This document shows positions 9,405 to 19,278 of a stretch of DNA of 64,000 bases, piece by piece. Source of the DNA: Endotrypanum monterogeii (Eukaryota > Euglenozoa > Kinetoplastea > Trypanosomatida > Trypanosomatidae); NCBI GenBank assembly GCA_000333855.2, contig CM007341.1:144676-208675 (forward strand), in the 5' to 3' direction. A program made the position numbers and the translations under genes. Numbering within the stretch: position 1 is the stretch's first letter; every line of letters begins with the position of its first letter. Below the pieces are notes generated by a model. That model was not told the DNA's origin. It ran no database searches and saw nothing but the letters and a program-made list of their open reading frames with translations.

Positions 9405-11095
9405 TTTTTTTCGCCGGTGATACAAACGCACACACACACACACACGCAAGCACAGCCTTACACTTCTCTTATTTCAACCGCAGTTCGCTTCCTCCTCTCC
9501 CACGTCAGCCACACACACACACACACACGCACACAACAGAGCCGCTGCAGATGTGCCTGCTCAGTTGGAAATATGTGACAATATCGAAAAAGGTAAATTT
9601 TAAAAAGGCCAGGCGGGTGACAACAAACTGCGTTTGTGTGTATGTGTGTGTGTGTGTGTGTGTGTGTAATTGTGGAGGAGGTCCAAGAACAGATAAAAAT
9701 ATATATAAAAAATTAATGATAAGCGCGCTGAGCTTCGTCCTCAGAAATCGCTTCGAAAGTTTCAGGTGTGTGGGTATTAGTTGCACGTGTATAGAGAGGA
9801 GCAGAATGTTCGCGTGTACACATAAAAAATATATTTGTATTTAATAGGAAGGAAATGAGAGAGATAAAACGATGCGGGCAAGAAAAAGAGTTTTTTTTTT
9901 AAGCACGAGGTTCACGCAGTGTGATGATAGGCCGTGGCTGTGTAACGATGGATGCTTTGTTCATGAAGGAGCACACCAACGCCCTCGCATACCTTCTCGT
10001 CTGCTTTTTCGGCGGAGTGCAGTGAGTCGACCACTGTTGTAGCCGCCTTACGAAACATAGATCCAGCGCAGCTACATCCTGAAAGAAGCGATACACGGTG
10101 CGTCATGAGGAGCATAAAATTCGTGCAGCAACATAGCACACTTCTCATGGGTGCGCATCTGCCTATATCAGACCTCAGTGCCACCTCCCCGCCTTCCTCT
10201 TCCACGTAGAAAAAGACGACGACATCCTGTCAACCCACCGTACGCGCAAGCACATACCGATGCACAGATGCGAGAAGCGTTACTGGTCAGATTCAGGAGC
10301 TATAAGACCACGCCCAGGTAGTCCCAAACCGTGTAGACCTTGTCGCTGGCTTTATGTGTGTAGGCGTATATCCCCTCTTCTGCAGCATATAATTATTTCT
10401 CTTTTTTTTTTTAACGTACAGGCGGCTACGGTCAGCAGCACAGAGGGATCCATAATGTGGGGGACGGAACGCGCACGCCTCCACAGGCTAAACACACACA
10501 TCCACAGAAACACGAACCTACCCATTCAGGGTGAAACAGACGGTGCGCATGTATGTATGTGTGTGGAAGCGTCAGTGGGTGTGCTCTTGGGCAGCCCCAC
10601 CTCCTTCCTCCCGATCCCACCATGCCGCCTCCCTCACACGTACTTAAGTTAATACCGTACTACGCCGTCCTCACCTCATTACACGACAGGTGTCCACACA
10701 CGCACAGAAAAGATGGCGGTAACACACAGAAACGCTACCAGAGACGCTTCCTGTGTTGGCATCCACTGATACGAAGACATTCTCTGTAGCAGAGGAAGAA
10801 ACAACAACTCCGTAAAAAAAAAAAAAAAAGTGGGCGGGAGTTGCGCACTGAGCTATTATAAACACAAACACAAGAATTATTTCTCCATTTCTACCCCTTT
10901 CTGTGCAGCGAAAGGAAAGAAACACATAAGCAGTAGCCTCCGCCATCATCACAACTTCGGTGGATATCCCATGGCTCTGCCACTGAGTCGTCATGATTCA
11001 TGAACTGTAGTCGGCGCACACCTGCGCGGGTATCACCGCTGTCTTGAGCATCTGTGTGTGTGTGTGCATGCGCGACTGTGTGCACTCCGAAGAGA
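9405..11095 (-). other. Long intergenic spacer between CFAP70-like and La genes
   Basis: About 1.7 kb with (AC)n (about 9428-9446 and 9511-9530), (GT)n near 9637-9667, poly-A runs and AT-rich stretches. One short frame at 9912-10148 is the only candidate coding segment (listed separately). The remainder is presumed 3' UTR of La and 5' leader of the CFAP70-like gene. Confidence 0.55.
9912..10148 (-). CDS. Possible small protein (78 aa), uncertain
   Basis: An ATG-initiated frame of 78 residues in a stretch free of microsatellites, unlike its surroundings. The N-terminal part is Cys/Leu-rich (CCCTNFMLL), and the C-terminal part includes a hydrophilic helix-like segment (HSAEKADEKVCEG). Other frames in the same interval are also open, so coding is not established and no family is recognised. 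The spacer is long enough to hold a separate small gene. Confidence 0.25.
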   Translation of the reverse strand: MRSVLCCCTNFMLLMTHRVSLLSGCSCAGSMFRKAATTVVDSLHSAEKADEKVCEGVGVLLHEQSIHRYTATAYHHTA

Positions 11096-12115
11096 TTAGT
11101 GGCGGTGACCTCCACGGTGACCACCGCGACCGCCACGCCCGCCGCGGCCACCGCGCCCGCCGCGGCCACCGTGCTGTGCCGCGCGCTGGGAGATCTCGCT
11201 CTCCACATTCTCAATGAGTGTCTTCTCCTCGCCCTCGGTGAGCTTCGTCACCTCCGGCTGCTTACCCTGAAGCGTTGCGGCGCGGGTCTTCAGAGACACG
11301 ACCATCCGCTGAGCCGTTTCGGCGTCCTGGAAAATAATGAGAGCCTCCTCCTTTGTCGGCATGTAGACGTAGCGCACTCCCTTCTGCTCCTCGACCGGCC
11401 ACAGACCCTTCACGTCAGAAAACCGCTCGATTTCGCCGCATCCGGAGATGCGGTAGCTGCTGTCGGTGGGCATAGCCGGCGTGCGAGGTGCCGCGGACGG
11501 CGGTGACTGAGCGCCCTCGCCGCCCTGGCGGTCACGCTTTCGGCTCTTGTTGGCAGCCATCTGTCCCGCCTTTTCGTCGAGGTACGCAGTCTTCATCTGG
11601 GCGCTGAGCTGTACACCGTCGTACTGTGGAGGCGCCGCAACAAACTTCTGGGCATCCTCCTTGCTGGCGAAGACCACGAATACGGAAGGCTTTGTGCGGC
11701 TCTCCATCGACGCATCCTTGTTAGAGCCCTGGAAGTAGCGACGCCACACCGCCAGCACGGTGCCGTGAGCTCCGAAGAACTCCTGCAGTTGCTCTAGCGA
11801 CGCAGCCGCTGGTACTGGTTTCACATACACCGTCTGCTCATCGGTTTGGATCGACTCTGGCAAGGAATCCCGGCGGCGCACCGAGAGACCATCTGTGTTC
11901 ATGACGAGCTTCTCGCTGTCAGCGAGCGCCTCGGCAATCACCTTCGGGTCCTTTGTAAGGCTGTTCAGGCGGTTGAACGTAAGCAGCACCTCCAGGGGAA
12001 CGAAACCCTCTGGGTCCTCGGCCATCTTGGATTTGAGAAAGACATCCTTCGAGACATTCACGTCGCTGAAGTAAAACTCTACCTGGCGGCGGATCTTTTC
12101 GGCGAGGTCAGACAT
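11096..12115 (-). CDS. LA: La ribonucleoprotein (La/SSB homologue)
   Basis: 339 residues from the ATG at 12115. The longer frame translates the upstream pyrimidine minisatellite and was rejected. Residues 1-90 or so are a La motif (winged helix) containing RRQVEFYFSDVNVSKDVFL and the VPLEVLLTFNRL helix. An RRM follows (QTVYVKPVPAAASLEQLQEFF onward, about 97-170), then a second, shorter RRM-like region containing VRYVYMPTKEEALIIF. The C-terminus is an RGG-type box (repeated GGRG, ending in HRGGHRH). La binds the 3' UUU-OH of Pol III transcripts and protects them. In trypanosomatids it takes part in tRNA maturation. The RGG tail is a kinetoplastid trait, and length matches trypanosome La (about 335). 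Confidence 0.93.
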   Translation of the reverse strand: MSDLAEKIRRQVEFYFSDVNVSKDVFLKSKMAEDPEGFVPLEVLLTFNRLNSLTKDPKVIAEALADSEKLVMNTDGLSVRRRDSLPESIQTDEQTVYVKPVPAAASLEQLQEFFGAHGTVLAVWRRYFQGSNKDASMESRTKPSVFVVFASKEDAQKFVAAPPQYDGVQLSAQMKTAYLDEKAGQMAANKSRKRDRQGGEGAQSPPSAAPRTPAMPTDSSYRISGCGEIERFSDVKGLWPVEEQKGVRYVYMPTKEEALIIFQDAETAQRMVVSLKTRAATLQGKQPEVTKLTEGEEKTLIENVESEISQRAAQHGGRGGRGGRGGRGGRGGHRGGHRH

Positions 12116-13107
12116 CACGAACACGTCAAAATTCGAGGCGGAAGGGAAAGTGGGAGGAAAGTGGGAGGGGGAGGAAAGTGGGAGGGGGAGGAAAGTGGGA
12201 GGGGGAGGAAAGTGGGAGGGGGAGGAAAGTGGGAGGGGGAGGAAAGTGGGAGGGGGAGGAAAGTGGGAGGGGGAAGGGGAAGAGAGAGTGACACACACAA
12301 GAGCGGGTGATAAGCGACCTCTTCGAGTACAGGAGAAGTCCAAAGGAGAAAAAGATGTGGCGGTGATAACAGGAGGTAGGCTGCTGCTGCTGCTGGAAGT
12401 AGTCATACTAACAATTAAATGTGACAATAAGTGCAACGTTGTGTGTTGTATTCAAACAAAGAAGGCAGACGAGGCGGGGGAGGAGGGGGAGGAGGGTAAC
12501 ATGAGAAAAAAAAAAAAAAAGACATGACAGTCGGTTTGTAAGCGTCGCCGATTTGCCCATGAAGCTCTCCACTAGAACGGTTGTCTTGGTGTGGGTACAT
12601 GTGTACTGTCGGTGGTATACCATGACTGTTGCCTTCTCTGGAAGTTACGATAATTCCTTCGATGGAAGTGTTTCGGGAAGCATGATTTTTTGGGCGCGCA
12701 CGCGCGTCGGTGTATTCCCCTTGACCCTTGGACATGTGCCTCCCCCTGTGTGCTTGAGTTCGTCTAAGAGAACTTTCAATCTCCGCTCCTTTTCATACAT
12801 GTATGAGCTAACTCAGTCGTCGATACTGAAGATGTATGTGCACGGTAGATATGCCCAATGAGTAACTCGCATGTAGATGCGTGTAGTACAGGAGCACCTA
12901 GAGGATATGAAAAGCTGCGGGGGGAAAGGCAGGGGAGGGGGGGGGGCAAGGTAACGTTCACTCGAGGAGGAGAGGAGGTGTTACACACTGAAACGGAAAA
13001 GTAGAAAAACGGCGAGACGCGTGCACACACACACATGTATGAAAACAAAGTATAACGTACACAGAGATGCAACCGCTTCGAGAGAACAGAGGCCGAGTCA
13101 CAAACAG

Positions 13108-13154
<47 letters not shown>

Positions 13155-13322
13155 ACACCATTCGCACAATCGAGCCAGCCACCCTCCCCTACCCGCCACC
13201 ACACACTCATCCACTCCTCCGAGTTCACTAACACAACGTCACACTGCGCCTTCCCCTTACACCCTTTCTTTCCCTCACAAACCCCCCTCCTCGCTCCTCC
13301 CTCATCCTCCATCCTCACTCTG

Positions 13323-13360
<38 letters not shown>

Positions 13361-14200
13361 CTGCTCTTCAAACTGAGCGCAGAGAAAAGGAGAGAAAAAG
13401 TGTAGGCGAAATAGCTGCACTAGTGAATATGGATGCGGTTCGCGACATTGCTGACCTCCACAACGCGCGCGCGTGGGGCAAACAGCACGCAAGAGGATTG
13501 AGCGAAGGGGGGGGGAAGGGGAAAAAAGGAGGAAAACCAGCGAGCAAGTCTCAGGTAGAGTGCGATCCTTTCCTTAGATGGACGTGTTGAGGACTTAAAC
13601 ATATATAACAAAAAAAAAGGAATTAATGACAACAGACAAACCATCTTTCCATCGCCACAACTGCAGTTGCTGTGTGGCATCTATGCTAAGTAACGACCAC
13701 AATTATCGACGACAACACAAAAAAAAGATTTTTGTTGTTTCTGGGTGGCATGAAGTGGAGTAAGGATTAAGAAGAAGGCGGACTACAGTTGCTTGTCAGG
13801 GGTCACAGCAGCCCGCCCGAGTGACTCGAGTGGCACATCTTTCCTGTCGAGAAGGGAACTTCCTAGTAGTTGCCGACACGCATCCATAGAATAAAAGTGG
13901 AAGACCGTCTAACAGAGAGTCCTAAATCACCTACCCAGCAAACCCCCTTTGCCATCCTCTTCTTTTTTCCGCCGTCTCACACGCGAACACCTCTCCACCC
14001 CCTACCACCGCGGCCACCGCCGCCACAGAGCCCTGAACACTTTGCATCTCTCTCTCTTACGCTTTTTTTTTTATGTGGCATGTACAGAAAGAAGTGAGCA
14101 AAACAGAACAAAGAAGAGAGAGCGCCAGAAAAACGTACGCATGTGTATCGGTGCGCACTGCCTCCTGTCGAGTTGGTATTTCGTTACCCTCTCCCCTTCA

Positions 14201-14235
<35 letters not shown>

Positions 14236-14306
14236 TCATCCGTCGATGAGACATAAGCGCGCGTGGTGTGGATTCAAATGAGTGTTCAGCTTCAGCCCTT
14301 TTCTTT
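12116..14306 (-). other. Long intergenic spacer upstream of La
   Basis: About 2.2 kb without a convincing gene. It contains the 17-bp La leader minisatellite (12150-12275), AT tracts at 13112-13147 and 13326-13355, CA-rich runs, and (AC)n at 14202-14233. Long frames here translate as low-complexity repeats only. It presumably holds the La 5' leader and the 3' UTR of the lipoyl-domain gene. Confidence 0.55.
12150..12275 (-). repeat. 17-bp pyrimidine minisatellite in La 5' leader
   Basis: Six perfect 17-bp units (plus strand GTGGGAGGGGGAGGAAA; starts at 12161, 12178, 12195, 12212, 12229, 12246) with a truncated unit on each side. On the coding strand this is a C/T-rich array ending 34 nt before the La start codon. 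Neither the array nor the interval to the ATG contains AG on the coding strand. The nearest upstream AG is at about 12319-12322, so the array is predicted to remain in the mature 5' UTR. Confidence 0.85.
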
Positions 14307-15476
14307 TTACTTGGCGGACTTCTTTGTCATATATGTCGTGGAGATGAGCCTTTTGAGCAGGGCTGTATCACTGACGCTCTTGTAGACAGGGGCAGCCTTG
14401 AGAACAACGTTGTAGATGTCCCCGCTTACCGCCGACACCGGGGCGGCAGCTGTCTTCCCCGTCTCTCTACTCTCATGTCCACTGGTAGCGCCGGCTGTCA
14501 CCCTGCGCTGGACTGCAGCGACTGGTGCTGCGTCATTGTAGTCATAGCCGGGTTGGCCGGAGAAGTCGGACTTCATAAAACGACCCCCCTTGCCAGAGGG
14601 CTGAATGGTCGCGAGTGCGGTGGGTTGCAGACCTGCAGCGATGCGCATCACGCTCGGGCCACTGGCAGCCACCGCCGCATCGATAGAGCCACCGTAGTGC
14701 TTAGCAGATGTAGCAGATGAAGCAGCAACGGCAGCGGCAGGAGCTGCGGCGGCGGCAGGAGCTGCAGCGGCGGCCGGCGGTCCGCCAACAGCACCCTCGG
14801 GGTAGTAATGCGTAACCCTCTCCACATCAGCAGCGTCGCTCACCATGACTGCGATCGTCTTCGCCACAGCGGCAGACTGGCCATCGCTACAATAAATCTT
14901 AGCGAGATAGCCGGGGTCAAAGGTGTTCGTGTAGTCTACAACTGCCTTGTCTGTCTGGATAGTGCAAAACACCTCGTTCTCCTTCACAAGATCACCGACG
15001 CGCTTCTTCCACTCGACAACCGTACCTGACTCCATCGACGGTGAGAGGGCCGGCATGTAGATGGGCTCGCAGGAAACACCCTCTGGAACCTCGGTCGAGA
15101 CAGAGGCAGAAGCGGCAGGAGCTGCAGCCACCGCAGACATTTCAGCCCCCACAGCCGTCACCTCTCCTTCGGGTGTGAACTCATCCGCCTTGCCAACATC
15201 AGCAGCGTCGCTCACCATGACTGCGATCGTCTTGGCCACAGCGGCAGACTGGCCATCGCTACAATAAATCTTAGCGAGATAGCCGGGGTCAAAGGTGTTC
15301 GTGTAGTCTACAACTGCCTTGTCTGTCTGGATAGTGCAAAACACCTCGTTCTCCTTCACAAGATCACCGACGCGCTTCTTCCACTCGACAACCGTACCTG
15401 ACTCCATCGACGGTGAGAGGGCCGGCATGAAAATGGGCTCGAAATTGACGAGCCACAACAAAGTCCGGCGCATCAT
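14307..15476 (-). CDS. Two-lipoyl-domain E2-like / E3-binding protein of a 2-oxoacid dehydrogenase complex
   Basis: 389 residues from the ATG at 15476 (a second ATG is the next codon). The N-terminus (MRRTLLWLV) fits a mitochondrial presequence. Two lipoyl domains follow, each with the lipoylation motif TDKA (Lys53 and Lys177). A stretch of about 79 residues is identical between them and offset by 124 residues. Alanine-rich linkers lead to a peripheral-subunit-binding-like segment (PSVMRIAAGLQP). The acyltransferase domain with its HxxxD motif is missing. Full E2 proteins are much longer, so this resembles an E3-binding protein (protein X) or a non-catalytic E2-like lipoyl carrier. Similar short proteins are annotated as dihydrolipoamide acetyltransferase-like in Leishmania, as I recall. 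Confidence 0.85.
   Translation of the reverse strand: MMRRTLLWLVNFEPIFMPALSPSMESGTVVEWKKRVGDLVKENEVFCTIQTDKAVVDYTNTFDPGYLAKIYCSDGQSAAVAKTIAVMVSDAADVGKADEFTPEGEVTAVGAEMSAVAAAPAASASVSTEVPEGVSCEPIYMPALSPSMESGTVVEWKKRVGDLVKENEVFCTIQTDKAVVDYTNTFDPGYLAKIYCSDGQSAAVAKTIAVMVSDAADVERVTHYYPEGAVGGPPAAAAAPAAAAAPAAAVAASSATSAKHYGGSIDAAVAASGPSVMRIAAGLQPTALATIQPSGKGGRFMKSDFSGQPGYDYNDAAPVAAVQRRVTAGATSGHESRETGKTAAAPVSAVSGDIYNVVLKAAPVYKSVSDTALLKRLISTTYMTKKSAK
14824..15426 (-). repeat. Internal duplication of the lipoyl-domain coding segment
   Basis: The segment 14824-15054 recurs at 15196-15426 (offset 372 bp, exactly 124 codons). By eye the two copies differ at one position (near 14858 versus 15230) until the edges diverge. 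Such identity between domains of one gene implies recent duplication or ongoing conversion. Confidence 0.85.
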
Positions 15477-15802
15477 TATCTTGTGTCCTTCTCCCCTCTG
15501 TGTGTGGGTGTGGATGGGTAGGTGGATGTGAGGGTGAGTCGAGGTGAGAAAAGAGAGAAGATATACTTTTGATACCAAACAACAGCGCCCAAAAATGTTT
15601 GTCAACTTATTTATTTCTCTTTACAAGTTCCGACTGTGTCAAAGGATGAGAGAGAATGGAGTGTGAAGTGGAGTGGGGGACAAAGCAGTGCAGCAGCAGC
15701 AGCAGCAGCACACACACACACGTGAAGAAAGAGAGAGGCAAGGAAAGAACGAGGTTCGAAGAAAACAAGTTTTGAGAGAATAAAGCCTGAGAAAGTAGTT
15801 AG

Positions 15803-15840
<38 letters not shown>

Positions 15841-16079
15841 AAAGATGTGGAGAGAAAGGGGTGAAAGTTTACCTACGCGTTTAAGGAATACGGAAGAGGA
15901 GGAGAAAATATATAAATATAAATATATAAATATAAATATATAAATATATAAATATATAAATATAAATATATAAATATATATGAGACCTAAAAGATGAGAG
16001 AAACAAACGCGATATGTAAGGGGAAAAAGAGACTAAACCAATAAATTGATGACAATGCTCTACAGACTGAGGGTAAGTC

Positions 16080-16118
<39 letters not shown>

Positions 16119-17106
16119 TGTGGTGGGGGGGGGAGGGGGGGGAGGGGGGGGGAGGTGCGCGAAGGGGAGGGGGGGGGGAGAAGGAAAGAAAGTACATGCA
16201 ACGCGCCTCCTCTAGAAAGCTGTCACCAAGGAAAAGTGAGAGGATTCTCGAAAGTGCGAGAGAGGCAGATAGAGTGGAGGGGAGAAGGAGAGACACGCAC
16301 GATCACACACACTAAAACACGACACGGCAAGAGCCATCTGCTGAAGTCACTTCACGGCAGCGAACGTGCTGTCCAGTGTGGGTATGTATCTGTGTTCACT
16401 GAGTGTGGCTGTTGTAGCCTCAGAATAGGGGGGGGAACAGAAAAGAGAGCAGTGCAGGGCCGAGCAGGAAGGCCCCAGGTGCCTACAGGCCTCCCCGATG
16501 GAATCGGCTGTTTTTTTTTTTTACGCTCTCGTCTGCATCTCAGCAATAAAAATAGACTCATCAACAAACCACCTCCGCCACTGAGGGGAGGGAAGTAGAT
16601 TGTTGTGGGGGGAGTACACGACGGAACACCCAAGAAAAAATGAAAGAGGCAGCAAATCAATTATTCCAGGGATACACACACACACAGGAGGGGAAAGTGT
16701 GTGTGTGTGTGTGTGTGCGTGTCAAAGCAACATTTCCTTCACGCAAGGATATCCTACACTTCGGGAGTAGAGGAATAGGAGCAGAAGCAAGAGAACCATG
16801 GTAGAGAAAAAAGAAGGAAGTGCAGAAGACGGGGAAACAAAATAAGACTATGGAGATGAACCTCTCCTCACACCACAGCCCAACACTCCTTCTTCACCCT
16901 CCACGACACCACGCAGAAGATGCAACAACAACAAGGAGAAAAGGGCAATTGAACTTATACGTGTTTGCCTATGAACGTAGATAATATGTATGTAGGTGTG
17001 CGTGTGTGTATACGTGTCGGCAAACATGTGCAGAAGATGTGACGACGCCCTCCCTTCTCCTCTCTTTCAAATTTCCTTTCGCGCCCCACAGCCCCCTCTG
17101 CTCCCT
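15477..17106 (-). other. Intergenic spacer rich in simple repeats
   Basis: About 1.6 kb with no credible gene. It holds (GT)n at 15809-15839, an AT-rich minisatellite at 15906-15981, (GT)n at 16082-16117 followed by a long G/A-rich block (16121-16190), and a further GT tract near 16698-16718. Confidence 0.6.
15906..15981. repeat. TATAAA-type AT-rich minisatellite
   Basis: A 76-bp run of interleaved ATATAA/ATATAAATA units made only of A and T. It is distinct from the simple (TA)n tracts elsewhere. No function is visible. Confidence 0.8.
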
Positions 17107-17400
17107 TCAGATAGCTATAAGTATGAGTATGATGACGACTAAGAGCAACACAACCCCGTAAAATCCACGATTTTCACTTTCCTTGAGCAGTTGCACCACG
17201 TTTTGATTCTGCCGTCGACTCTCGTCTGCAGTCCGGACCACATTTCCGTGCAACTGATCAAGCATATCATCTTGCTCACCGAGGTCGTTACCGATCTGTA
17301 TGGCGTAGTGTCGTGTATTCATCACGGATGCATGCAGCTGATCGAGCAGGCGGTCCTGCGTGCGCAGCTCCTCCTTCTGGACAAAGGCATGCTCCGTCAT
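17107..17400 (-). CDS. Minimal Qc-SNARE (syntaxin-8/6 type), tail-anchored
   Basis: 97 residues from the ATG at 17400. The protein is essentially one SNARE helix plus a membrane anchor. The coiled-coil heptads start near residue 13, the central ionic-layer glutamine is Gln43 in IGNDLGEQDDML, and a C-terminal hydrophobic segment (about 81-97) ends the protein. The IGNDLGEQDDMLD signature is typical of Qc-SNAREs such as syntaxin 8, syntaxin 6 and Bet1. It has no N-terminal regulatory domain. It is expected to supply one helix to a four-helix fusion bundle in the endomembrane system; which compartment cannot be read from sequence. Confidence 0.85.
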   Translation of the reverse strand: MTEHAFVQKEELRTQDRLLDQLHASVMNTRHYAIQIGNDLGEQDDMLDQLHGNVVRTADESRRQNQNVVQLLKESENRGFYGVVLLLVVIILILIAI

Positions 17401-18225
17401 TTCGAAATGACGGAGGAGCAGGAAGGAGGGGAGTTCAACTAGAAGAAAGCCAACGTGGTCAAGGGGGTATGAAGGATGACAATGATGCGACGAAGGAAAC
17501 AATGTACCGAAAGAAAATAAAAACCAGCGGTGTAGAGGCAGTTCTTCCCTCCCCCGAATATACATATATACATGTATATATATATAGGTTTGGTGTGTAT
17601 GTGTGTGGGGGGAGGGGGGGATGAAAATGGAGTTCGTTGAAGGTGATCAAGAGTACACAGTGGATGGGGAGAGCGAGGCTCCTGGTCCTGCGGCTGCTGC
17701 ACGTACCAGTACACAGGTCACACCTCTCTCTCCCTCTAGGTTAAGAGGCACGCACATAAACACTTCTACAGGAGCTCCTGGGCCGTCATCACTGACATAA
17801 ACCACAGGGAGATAGACGAGATGAAGCAACCAAATGGTGGTGCCCCTCATAATGCTGCTGCACCCACCTCGCCCACTTCCTCGCCGCAGCGGCCACACAA
17901 CAGCCCTTCCCCCCAAGAACCTCTTCACCCATCTCCTTACCCTTGGCCCCAAGCCACACATCAGTAAAGAAAGGGGTAGAGAGGGTCATCAAGGCCAGGA
18001 AAGGAGTCGACGAAACCATGAGCCTTGACAACAATGAAGTGCGCAGAATATTTGAGCAATAACAACAAAAAAAAAACGGTGGCAGTGGCTGAGAGGCGAG
18101 GGAGGCAAGGAAGAAAAGCCACGTGAGAGGCTGACCAGCGAAGATAAGCAGTGCACCCACCGAGGAGTTGCACCTAGAGCAGATCGCAACGGGGCAGGAA
18201 AGCTCAAATTGTAGTGGTACACAGG

Positions 18226-18279
<54 letters not shown>

Positions 18280-19278
18280 GAGGAGGAAAGGTTAGAACAT
18301 ACAAGAATAAAGAACATGTGCTGGAGCGAAGGTAGAGGGGGAGGGAGCGGAACAGAAGAAGCAGAAGATGCATCAGTGCACGTGCAGATACACACACGCA
18401 CACACAGGCGTGTATACACGTACTCAGGCTGAAGCATGTGCTATGACCCCACCCCACTCCACTACCTTTTCTTCTCCAAAACAGTCGCCGCCTTCGACTC
18501 TCTTAGTAGATAAAACAATTTTGTACGGTCATTTATGCGGATGCGCTTGTCAGCCATCGATCTCTCCCACACACACACACACACACACAGAGAGAGAGAG
18601 ACAAACAAACACTCATGTGCAGAGCCACATACACATGCTCGTCTCTGCACAGTGGACGAGCACGAAGCTGTTGGTATAAGTGAAAGGGAAAATTTTCTTT
18701 TAAAGAGGGCTTGACATCGCTTCTATATGATGGCAGTCGGTTGTTCATTGATTCGGGTAGCACAACTGCGTCACTCATGCACGTCTTCACACCTGTCGCT
18801 CTTGGGCGGAAGCATCTGCATGAAATTCTATGAAGAAAAACATTTATTGCGTACACTCCTCCCTTACCTCCCCACACATTCAAAAACAGAAGAAGAAAAA
18901 AGGGAGAAAGGAGGAGGAGGAGAGGGAAGGCAGCTTTAGGTAGCACAGGACCTTGACATCACGGTGACCATGTCGGTTACTACCGACACATGCATCTCTC
19001 TCGTTTGGTGGAAAGAGTTTTATGATCGCACAGCCCTCGATAATAATAATCAAATAAGAAAAGGGTAGCTTGGCGTGGTGCAGAGAGAGGGAGGGAGGGA
19101 GGGGAGGACGGTGCGTGGGCTACAATAATAAATATATATCTACATAGATATAGATAGATATCTACATTAGGATTGGGGGAGGTTGCACCCCCCACCCACA
19201 CACGCACACAGATAATATTTTTTTCTTTGTTTCCACCTGCAGCCAAAACCCATGTAGTCACAGGTCGATTCAGATGGC
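17401..19278 (-). other. Intergenic spacer with long AT tract
   Basis: About 1.9 kb. It contains an interrupted TA tract near 17561-17585, a 47-bp (AT)n tract at 18230-18276, an AC/AG tract near 18568-18600, and G/A-rich runs. Frames in this interval are low-complexity and no gene is recognised. Confidence 0.55.

Noticed and set aside
9405..11095. SIDER-type degenerate retroposon in a long spacer
   Set aside because: I could not recognise the conserved 5' signature with confidence by eye. A SIDER profile search would be needed before calling one.
12115..12436. N-terminal extension of La by about 107 residues
   Set aside because: The extension translates the pyrimidine minisatellite (repeated SSPSHFPPPPTFLPLPL units). 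The La motif begins right at the ATG at 12115.
12776..13492. Long minus-strand frame of 238 residues
   Set aside because: It runs through two (TA)n tracts and translates as IYIYIY and CVCAR repeats with no domain; it is open by microsatellite composition only.
15906..15981. Promoter TATA boxes
   Set aside because: The run is a low-complexity A/T minisatellite. Trypanosomatid protein genes are not driven by individual TATA promoters.
17789..18457. Minus-strand frame of 222 residues between the SNARE and the HMG-like gene
   Set aside because: It spans the 47-bp (AT)n tract and Cys/Val dinucleotide-repeat translations; no motif and no typical coding composition.
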